DNA from: an uncultured Collinsella sp.
Lineage (GTDB): Bacteria > Actinomycetota > Coriobacteriia > Coriobacteriales > Coriobacteriaceae
Assembly: GCA_900547655.1 (NCBI GenBank)
Contig: URHQ01000072.1
Span: 1 to 10,751, forward strand
Reading direction: 5' to 3'
DNA: 10,751 nucleotides
Part shown: positions 1 through 5,540 of the stretch, piece after piece
How the letters are laid out: every line of letters begins with the position of its first letter
Numbering within the stretch: the first letter of the stretch is position 1
Made by a program: the position numbers and the translations under genes
The notes under the pieces: model-generated
Told to the model about the DNA's origin: nothing
What the model saw: the letters and a program-made list of their open reading frames with translations, nothing else
Databases searched by the model: none

Positions 1-14
1 TGTATAAGAGACAG
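1..14 (+). other. Residual Nextera/Tn5 mosaic-end adapter
   Basis: The first 14 bases, TGTATAAGAGACAG, equal the 3' part of the 19-bp Tn5 mosaic end (AGATGTGTATAAGAGACAG) used in Nextera libraries. Directly after it, at base 15, the reading frame begins to match the ferredoxin-like start of an [FeFe] hydrogenase. In that same frame the adapter would add the nonsense residues YKRQ. It is therefore library sequence, not genome, and should be trimmed. Confidence 0.93.
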
Positions 15-1682
15 ATTCCCACCCTGTGCTACCTGCGCGATCTGAACGAGATCGGCGGCTGCCGCGTGTGCGTGGTCGAGGTTGAGGGCTGCGACCAGCT
101 GGTTGCCGCCTGCAACAACTACGTGCTCGATGGCATGGTGGTCCACACCAACAGCCCCAAGGCCCGCGAGGCGCGCCGCACCAACGTGCAGCTGCTGCTT
201 TCGCAGCACGATTCACGCTGCACGAGCTGTGTGCGCAGCGGTAACTGCAACCTGCAGACCATTGCCAATGACCTGGGCATTTTCTATCTGCCGTATCAAA
301 GGCATTTGGCGGGCGAGGGCTGGGATTTCGATTTCCCCATCATCCGCGAAAACGACAAGTGCATTAAATGCATGCGCTGCATCAAGGTGTGCGAGAGCGT
401 ACAGGGCCTAGGGATTTGGGACCTGACCAACCGCGCCACGCATACCGCCGTGGGCACCCGCGGGCGCGTGCCGATCGGCAAGACCGATTGCGTCGCGTGC
501 GGCCAGTGCATCACGCATTGCCCGACGGGCGCGCTGCGCGAGCGCGACGACACCGAGACCGTGTTTGACGCGCTCGCTAATCCCGACAAGATCGTGCTGG
601 TGCAGATCGCGCCGGCCGTGCGTAGTGCTTGGGGCGAGGAGCTCGGCATTCCGCGCGAGGAGGCAACCGTCGAGCGTCTGGCTTGCGCGCTGCGCCGCGT
701 GGGCTTTGAGTACGTGTTCGATACCGATTTCTCGGCCGACCTCACCATTATGGAGGAGGGCTCCGAGCTGCTCGAGCGCCTGGACGCCGCCGCTAAGGGT
801 GAGGGCGACAGCCGCGGCTGGCCCATGTTTACGAGCTGCTGCCCGGGCTGGGTGCACTTTGTGAAGGCACGTTACCCCGAGTTTGTCGACAGCCTGTCCA
901 CGTCAAAGTCGCCGCAGCAGATGTTCGGCGCTATCGCCAAGACCTACTACGCCAAGGTGCTGGGCGTGGAGCCCGAGCGTCTGTTCGTGGTGTCCGTTAT
1001 GCCGTGCACGGCCAAGAAGGCCGAGTGTGCGCTGCCGAGCATGATGGGCGAGGGCGGCGCGCCCGACGTGGACGTTGCGCTGACGGTGCGCGAGATGGTG
1101 CGCATGATCCGCGCGAGCCACGTGAGCGTTGACACGCTGGTCGAGGAGCCGCTCGATACGCCGCTGGGCTTTGGCACGGGCGCGGGTGTGATCTTTGGCG
1201 CCACGGGCGGCGTGATGGAGGCCGCCGTGCGCTCGGCATATTACCTGGTGACGGGCAAGAACCCGGATGCCGACTTCTTCACTGACGTGCGCGGACTCGA
1301 GGGCTGGAAGGAGGCCGTGGCCGATATCGACGGTACCAAGGTGCGCGTCGCCGTGGCGCACGGGCTGGGCAACGCCGCCCGTCTGCTCGACGCGATTCGC
1401 GACGGCCGTGTGAGCTATGACTTTGTTGAGGTCATGGCGTGCCCGGGCGGCTGCGTCGGTGGCGGCGGTCAGCCCATCCACGACGGCTGCGAGCTGGCGG
1501 CCGAGCGTGGCCAGGTGCTCTGGGGCCTGGATGCCGCTGCGGACATTCGCTTCTCGCACGAGAACCCCGATGTTCAGGCGTGCTACCGCGAGTTCTTGGG
1601 TGCGCCGCTCTCGCCGCTGGCCGAGGAGCTGCTGCATACCGACCATCACGCCTGGTCGATGCCTAACGAGGGGGCGTGCTAA
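15..1682 (+). CDS. hydA: [FeFe] hydrogenase, monomeric multi-cluster type, 5'-truncated
   Basis: Reversible proton reduction to H2 with ferredoxin-type electron carriers, probably cytoplasmic. The contig edge removes roughly the first 30-35 residues, judging by clostridial CpI; 555 residues remain. Domains in order: 2Fe-2S plant-ferredoxin fold (C5, C16, C19, C33), a His-ligated 4Fe-4S site (H-x3-C-x2-C-x5-C in SQHDSRCTSCVRSGNC), two 4Fe-4S sites (CIKCMRCIKVC and CVACGQCITHC), then the H-cluster domain. All three H-cluster signatures are intact: TSCCPGW at 273-279, MPCTAKKAE from 329, MACPGGC from 474 followed by VGGGGQP. The TIMEE segment matches the glutamates of the CpI proton path. Domain order and length match CpI-like (M3) enzymes. 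Any GTG start near base 66 is false, because homologous residues continue upstream of it. The stop lies 2 nt before the next gene, so it leads an operon. Electron partner and maturases are not in the window. Confidence 0.96.
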   Translation: MPTLCYLRDLNEIGGCRVCVVEVEGCDQLVAACNNYVLDGMVVHTNSPKAREARRTNVQLLLSQHDSRCTSCVRSGNCNLQTIANDLGIFYLPYQRHLAGEGWDFDFPIIRENDKCIKCMRCIKVCESVQGLGIWDLTNRATHTAVGTRGRVPIGKTDCVACGQCITHCPTGALRERDDTETVFDALANPDKIVLVQIAPAVRSAWGEELGIPREEATVERLACALRRVGFEYVFDTDFSADLTIMEEGSELLERLDAAAKGEGDSRGWPMFTSCCPGWVHFVKARYPEFVDSLSTSKSPQQMFGAIAKTYYAKVLGVEPERLFVVSVMPCTAKKAECALPSMMGEGGAPDVDVALTVREMVRMIRASHVSVDTLVEEPLDTPLGFGTGAGVIFGATGGVMEAAVRSAYYLVTGKNPDADFFTDVRGLEGWKEAVADIDGTKVRVAVAHGLGNAARLLDAIRDGRVSYDFVEVMACPGGCVGGGGQPIHDGCELAAERGQVLWGLDAAADIRFSHENPDVQACYREFLGAPLSPLAEELLHTDHHAWSMPNEGAC

Positions 1683-1684
1683 CG

Positions 1685-2740
1685 ATGCGCGCGTTTGATG
1701 TTGAGCTGTCGCGCCGGGGGTTTGCTTCGGCGCTTGCCGCGAGTGCGTTGTCGCTTGCGATGGTTGGCTGTGGCGGCGGAGCTGCGGGGGTGGGGTCTGC
1801 TGCGGGCTCGGCTGCCACGGACGGCGCCGGTGCTGCTGCAGAGCCGGTCGAGGTGCACGTCGCCTCGCTCAAGGGGCCGACCTCGATTGGTCTGGTGCAG
1901 TTTATGGACCGGGCGGCCGATGGCGAGACAGACAATGAGTTCGACTTTGCGATCAATACTGCCGCCGACGAGATTGTGCCCAAGGTCATTCAGGGCGATA
2001 TCGATATCGCCCTGGTGCCCGCCAACGTGGCGAGCGTGCTCTACAACAAGACCGAGGGCGCGGTGCAGGTCATCGACATCAACACGCTGGGCGTGCTGAA
2101 CGTTGTGACGGGCGACGCGAGTGTGGCCTCGTTTGGCGATCTGGCGGGCCATACTGTCTATATGACGGGCAAGGGCACCACACCGGAGTACGTCATGAAC
2201 TACCTGCTGGAGCGCGCGGGCTTGGCCGGTCAGGTGACGCTCGAGTTTAAGAGCGAGCCTACCGAGGTGCTCTTGGCTCTGCTTGCCGACCCGACTGCCG
2301 TGGGCGTGCTGCCCGAGCCGTTCAAGACCGCTGCTATCGCAAAGAGCGAGGGCAAGCTGTCGGCACCGGTGAGCCTGACCGATGTGTGGGACGAGCTGGC
2401 AGGAGACACGGGCTCGCGCTTGCTGACGGGTGTGACCGTGGTGCGCCGTGCCTTTGCCGAGGAGCATCCCGAGGCCGTTGCGGAATTCCTGAGCTGCCAT
2501 GCTGCGAGCGTTGAGGCCGTGAACGCGGCGCCGGCGGACTGGGCTCAGGCCGTGGTCGATGCGGGCATCGTGGATAACGCCAAGATCGCCGAGAAGGCGA
2601 TTCCCGGGTGCATGCTTGTCTGCCAGACGGGCAAGGATATGAAGGCGGCGCTCGGCGGGTACCTGAAGGTGCTGGCCGATGCGGACGCGAGCGCCGTGGG
2701 CAGCAAGCTCCCGGCTGATGATTTCTACTACATGGAGTAA
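1685..2740 (+). CDS. ABC transporter substrate-binding lipoprotein, NitT/TauT/SsuA-like, Tat-type signal
   Basis: Captures an unknown small molecule outside the membrane for the transporter encoded next. The 351-residue product starts with a twin-arginine-like signal (SRRGFA, residues 9-14), a hydrophobic stretch and a lipobox-like MVGC with the lipidated cysteine at 29, then a Gly/Ala/Ser-rich linker. The mature part looks like the two-lobed type II binding fold of the NMT1/SsuA/TauA group: a VEVHVASLKGPTSIG start, DIDIALVPANVASVLYN in the first lobe, and TGKGTTPEYVMNYLLERAGL leading into the second. The ligand cannot be read from the sequence; sulfonate, thiamine-precursor and nitrate binders share this fold. 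ATG 1685 is chosen because GAGGGGG at 1668-1674 sits 10 nt upstream; an in-frame GTG at 1676 would leave almost no spacing. It follows hydA by 2 nt and precedes the transporter by 3 nt. Confidence 0.87.
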   Translation: MRAFDVELSRRGFASALAASALSLAMVGCGGGAAGVGSAAGSAATDGAGAAAEPVEVHVASLKGPTSIGLVQFMDRAADGETDNEFDFAINTAADEIVPKVIQGDIDIALVPANVASVLYNKTEGAVQVIDINTLGVLNVVTGDASVASFGDLAGHTVYMTGKGTTPEYVMNYLLERAGLAGQVTLEFKSEPTEVLLALLADPTAVGVLPEPFKTAAIAKSEGKLSAPVSLTDVWDELAGDTGSRLLTGVTVVRRAFAEEHPEAVAEFLSCHAASVEAVNAAPADWAQAVVDAGIVDNAKIAEKAIPGCMLVCQTGKDMKAALGGYLKVLADADASAVGSKLPADDFYYME

Positions 2741-2743
2741 CCC

Positions 2744-4120
2744 GTGCGTGCGTTTGCTCGACAAATGATAGAGCGTATGAAGGCGGTGGCGGCAGCAGGT
2801 GCCGTTGCCGCCTTTTGGCTTGCCGTGTGGGTCTTCGTGGCGGCGCTGGTGGCACAGCCGCTGATTTTGCCGGGTCCGGGTGCTGTTGTGGTGGCGTTGC
2901 TGCGGCTGGTATGCGATGCCGGCACGTGGGCGATTCTGGCGGGCTCGGGTGTGCGGATTCTAGGCGGTTTGGCGCTTGCCGCGGTGTGCGGTGGTTTGCT
3001 GGCCGGAATTTCGTCGCGCTCGCGGGCGTTTGCCCGCTTGGTGGCTCCGGCGCTTTCGTTTGTTAAGGCGACGCCGGTCGCCTGCGTGGTGGTCCTGCTG
3101 CTCATTTGGCTGGGGTCGGCGCGCGTAAGCATTGCGGCGGTCTTTTTGATGGCGCTGCCGGGAGTGTATTTTTCGCTGGTCGAGGGCTTGACGCAAGCGG
3201 ATAAACCGCTGGAGCAGATGTTTCGTCTGCATGGCGTGCGGGGTTGGCGACTGTTTTGTGCCCACACCTGGCGCGAAGTCCTGCCGTTTGTGCTTTCGTG
3301 CGCCCGCGCCGTGATTGGCATGAGCTGGAAGGCCGGCGTGGCGGCGGAGCTGATCGGCATGGCGGTGGGCACCGTGGGTGAGCACATCTATCAGGCAAAG
3401 CTTTTGATTGAGACGGCTGATCTGCTGGCGTGGACCGTGCTGGTTGTTATGGCTTCGTGGGCATGCGAGCGCGTGCTGGTGTGGTTGCTGCGGGCTTCGG
3501 GTTCCGTGGCATGGCGTGTTGCCGTGCGGGCGCATGGGCGTGGACTGCGCGGACGCGCGGGGGCTGCGAGCGATGACGCTGCAGCGGAGCTTGCGCTTGC
3601 CGTGGGTGATCGCGCGCCTTGGGCGCCGGCGCTGGATGGTCTGGTGCTCAACGTGCCCGCGGGCGGGCGTATCTGCGTGATGGGCGCTTCAGGCGTGGGC
3701 AAGTCGACGCTGCTTTCGTTGACAGCGGGGGAGTGCGCGCCGTGCTCGATGGTGTTTCAGGATACGCGCCTGGTTGAGGACGCCTCTGCTTTGGATAACG
3801 TGCTGGTGTGCGCCGATGCACGCGTGAATGCCTCGAGTGCCGCTGCCTTGTTGCGCCTGCTGGTGCCGGGGGTCGATGTGCATGCTCGTGTGGCCGAGCT
3901 CTCGGGCGGGCAGCGCCGTCGCGTCGAGATTGCCCGAGCCCTGCTGTGTCCGGGCGGCGCAGTGATTCTGGACGAGCCCTTTACCGGCCTAGATACCGCT
4001 GCGCGCGACGCATGCGCCGAGGTTGTGCTCGACTTGCTCGACGGCCGCATGCTGTTGCTTGCTACGCACGATGCCGTCGACGCTCAGGCCCTCAATATCT
4101 CGGACATCATCACGCTCTAA
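2744..4120 (+). CDS. Fused ABC transporter: SsuC/TauC-like permease plus compact ATPase
   Basis: Membrane channel and ATP-driven motor in one 458-residue chain, the apparent partner of the upstream lipoprotein. Residues 1-250 form a permease with about six membrane spans (near 16-38, 63-90, 108-124, 128-147, 181-206, 225-250). A cytoplasmic coupling loop with the EAA-like segment (EQMFRLHGVRGWRL) precedes span five. After a linker (251-282) comes an ABC ATPase: Walker A GASGVGKST (314-322), Q-loop Q339, signature LSGGQRRR (from 386), Walker B VILDEP (D410, E411), D-loop GLDTAAR, switch H442. All catalytic motifs are intact. Walker A lysine and Q-loop glutamine are only 19 residues apart, against about 40 in MalK, so the lobe between them is shortened. 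Start is GTG 2744 with GGAG at 2734-2737. Transporters of this class usually have permease and ATPase on separate genes. Substrate unknown. Confidence 0.88.
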   Translation: MRAFARQMIERMKAVAAAGAVAAFWLAVWVFVAALVAQPLILPGPGAVVVALLRLVCDAGTWAILAGSGVRILGGLALAAVCGGLLAGISSRSRAFARLVAPALSFVKATPVACVVVLLLIWLGSARVSIAAVFLMALPGVYFSLVEGLTQADKPLEQMFRLHGVRGWRLFCAHTWREVLPFVLSCARAVIGMSWKAGVAAELIGMAVGTVGEHIYQAKLLIETADLLAWTVLVVMASWACERVLVWLLRASGSVAWRVAVRAHGRGLRGRAGAASDDAAAELALAVGDRAPWAPALDGLVLNVPAGGRICVMGASGVGKSTLLSLTAGECAPCSMVFQDTRLVEDASALDNVLVCADARVNASSAAALLRLLVPGVDVHARVAELSGGQRRRVEIARALLCPGGAVILDEPFTGLDTAARDACAEVVLDLLDGRMLLLATHDAVDAQALNISDIITL

Positions 4121-4177
4121 ATACTTACTCAGCAACAAAATGATCCGTTTTTTCTCCGTCCCCATAGGGTTGGGTAT

Positions 4178-4222
4178 GGTATTCTATCTGCGGGGTAATA
4201 CTTAGGATTACCAAGTAATACC
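4178..4222. promoter_or_regulatory. AT-rich nested inverted repeat, candidate operator
   Basis: GGTAAT (4194-4199) and ATTACC (4207-4212) form a 19-bp inverted repeat with a 7-nt centre. Outside it, GGTATT (4178-4183) and AATACC (4217-4222) form a second, wider pair. GTAATAC also recurs directly at 4195 and 4215. The block is AT-rich amid GC-rich DNA and lies upstream of a RelB/DinJ-like gene, a family that normally represses its own promoter by binding short palindromes. No convincing -35/-10 pair could be fixed. A terminator for the preceding operon was not seen in 4121-4177 either, although TTTTTT occurs at 4149-4154 without a clear stem. Confidence 0.45.
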
Positions 4223-4243
4223 AACGCAGTAGAAACAAACTCC

Positions 4244-4302
4244 AGATGCGGGCCAATCGGGTTGCCTTCACAGCCCGTCGCCCAGCCGCGTGGCCCGCAT
4301 CT
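4244..4302 (+). promoter_or_regulatory. Stem-loop leader upstream of the antitoxin-like gene
   Basis: A perfect 12-bp inverted repeat, AGATGCGGGCCA (4244-4255) and TGGCCCGCATCT (4291-4302), closes a 35-nt interior. That interior can form a second hairpin: CGGGTTG (4258-4264), loop CCTTCA, CAGCCCG (4271-4277), with one G-U pair. No U-tract follows, so it is not a simple terminator. It ends about 25 nt before the ribosome-binding site of the small gene at 4337. A transcribed 5' leader is the likeliest reading, but a DNA-level operator is also possible. Confidence 0.5.
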
Positions 4303-4336
4303 ATCCGCACCACCGTCGTTTCAAAAAGGAAGCGCC

Positions 4337-4540
4337 ATGGCAGAACACATGACCCCCGTAGTCGCGAAGGTCTTGCCTGAGGAGAAGGCAGCCTTCGCGG
4401 CGGCGACCCAGCTCGTGGGCACCACGCCGTCCAACGCCATCCGCATGTTTATCGCCGCGTTCAATCGCTGCGGCACCTTCCCGTTCGACATCTCGCCCAG
4501 CGGGGCCTTTGGCACTGCGCCCGATTCTCATCAACAATGA
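4337..4540 (+). CDS. RelB/DinJ-family antitoxin-like small protein, apparently without toxin
   Basis: A 67-residue protein resembling the ribbon-helix-helix antitoxins of the RelB/DinJ family. These bind their operator as dimers and neutralise a RelE/YafQ-type mRNA interferase. The order fits: a short N-terminal strand (VVAKVLPEEK), a helix (AAFAAATQLVGTT), the family-typical PSNAIRMFIAAFNRCGTFPFDI, and a short tail. The residues around TPSNAIRMF correspond to the usual T-x-S-x-A-I-x-x-F/L pattern. The start ATG 4337 has AAGGAAG at 4327-4332 as ribosome-binding site. Family members usually run 80-100 residues, so the toxin-binding tail is short. No toxin gene follows: after the stop come a near-palindrome and a membrane protease. 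It may be a solitary regulator or the remnant of a toxin-antitoxin pair. Confidence 0.72.
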   Translation: MAEHMTPVVAKVLPEEKAAFAAATQLVGTTPSNAIRMFIAAFNRCGTFPFDISPSGAFGTAPDSHQQ

Positions 4541-4553
4541 CTGTCCCAAACCG

Positions 4554-4611
4554 CCGGCACTTGGGGACGTTCCTTTTCTGCCGGCAGTTAAGGAACGTCC
4601 CTAAGTGCCGG
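4554..4611. repeat. 58-bp near-perfect palindrome, REP/MITE-like element or bidirectional terminator
   Basis: Two 22-nt arms (4554-4575 and 4590-4611) pair at every position, with one G-U in RNA; they begin CCGGCACTTGGGGACGTTCC and end in CCCTAAGTGCCGG. The 14-nt centre contains its own 10-bp palindrome, CTGCCGGCAG (4578-4587). There is no flanking U-tract apart from TTTT at 4613-4616. It fills the gap between the antitoxin-like stop (4540) and the protease ribosome-binding site (4617). Its length and symmetry exceed an ordinary terminator and suggest a dispersed palindromic element. Confidence 0.75.
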
Positions 4612-4628
4612 GTTTTGAGGAGGTTGGC

Positions 4629-5540
4629 ATGCTCAATGCGCTGGTTTGGGCGCTTGCCTGTTTTGGTGTTGTTGCTGCCGATATTGCCCTGAGCATGGTT
4701 TTGTTCTCTGCGCTGGACATCGTGTCGGCGCTGACGGGTTTCCCGATTGACAACCTCGATAGTCAATGGTTTCAAGCCGCCGCTCAGACGGCGTCGTTTT
4801 TGATGGCGCTGCTGTGGTGGCGCTACCTGTGGCCCCGCTCTTTCATGGCGCGCCGGCAAGGTGAGTGCCCACTCGGCGGGGGAGCAAATGCTGCATGGAA
4901 GCACATCGCCTGCGTTGTCGTGATCGGCCTATCCATGCAGGTGGTCGTTGGCTACATGACCGACGCCGTACTGTCATTGTTGCCCGATGCCGCGGCTGAT
5001 TACAGCGAGCTTGTCGAGGAAACAGGCATGGGCGACACCGGCTATCTCGCCGTCCTGACTACGGTGCTCGGCGCCCCATTTTGTGAAGAGCTGCTGGTGC
5101 GCGGCATCATCTTTGAGTTTTCGCTGCGTGCGTTTAATCCACAGTGCCGCCCACTTTGGAAGCACCGGCGTCGTGCGAGCGCGCAGGACGGAGCCATGGT
5201 GCCCTGGGCGGCCCCGAGTACCTGGGGTGTCGCCGCGGCAATCGTGCTGCAGGCGGCGATCTTCGGTTTTATGCACATGAACTGGGTGCAGGGTTGCTAC
5301 GCGGGGGCCGCCGGCCTCATCTTTGGCTGGGTGCTCGTGACCACCGGAAAGCTCCGCTACACGATCCTGCTGCACTTTGCCTTTAACGCCGGGTCGTACC
5401 TCATGGGCCTGTTGTGGTTTGTGAACACGCCGCTCGACGTGGCGGTCACGGTTGCCATCGCCGGTGCCATCCTCGTTGAGGCAATGCGCTCGCTGCGCCA
5501 CGCGTGTGGGATGGACGCAGCGAGCGCACCACTGCCCTAG
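4629..5540 (+). CDS. CPBP-family (CAAX-like) intramembrane metalloprotease
   Basis: A 303-residue multi-span membrane protein of the CPBP/ABI family, related to eukaryotic Rce1 prenyl protease. The active-site set is complete: EELLVR (E153, E154, R158), FGFMH (F212-H216) and HFAFN (H249-N253), each within a predicted span. Roughly seven to eight hydrophobic segments are visible. The cytoplasmic loop between the first two motifs is long and basic (about 165-200, with KHRRR), giving 54 residues between R158 and F212. Known roles in the family include peptide maturation, bacteriocin immunity and regulated proteolysis; nothing nearby identifies the substrate. The start ATG 4629 is set by a strong GAGGAGG at 4617-4623; an in-frame GTG at 4605 lies inside the upstream palindrome and has no such site. 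Its TAG overlaps the stop of the convergent gene. Confidence 0.9.
   Translation: MLNALVWALACFGVVAADIALSMVLFSALDIVSALTGFPIDNLDSQWFQAAAQTASFLMALLWWRYLWPRSFMARRQGECPLGGGANAAWKHIACVVVIGLSMQVVVGYMTDAVLSLLPDAAADYSELVEETGMGDTGYLAVLTTVLGAPFCEELLVRGIIFEFSLRAFNPQCRPLWKHRRRASAQDGAMVPWAAPSTWGVAAAIVLQAAIFGFMHMNWVQGCYAGAAGLIFGWVLVTTGKLRYTILLHFAFNAGSYLMGLLWFVNTPLDVAVTVAIAGAILVEAMRSLRHACGMDAASAPLP

Noticed and set aside
66..68. GTG as the start of the hydrogenase
   Set aside because: The frame is open upstream and encodes the expected ferredoxin-domain cysteines (C5, C16 of the partial product); the gene is cut by the contig edge.
1679..2764. 361-codon minus-strand open frame opposite the binding-protein gene
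   Set aside because: Antisense shadow; Arg/His-rich without domains, and the opposite strand has clear lipoprotein features.
4121..4160. Terminator after the transporter operon
   Set aside because: TTTTTT is present at 4149-4154 but no stable GC-rich stem precedes it.
4140..4205. Short peptide frame of 21 residues (MIRFFSVPIGLG...)
   Set aside because: No ribosome-binding site and it overlaps the operator-like repeats; hydrophobicity alone does not support it.
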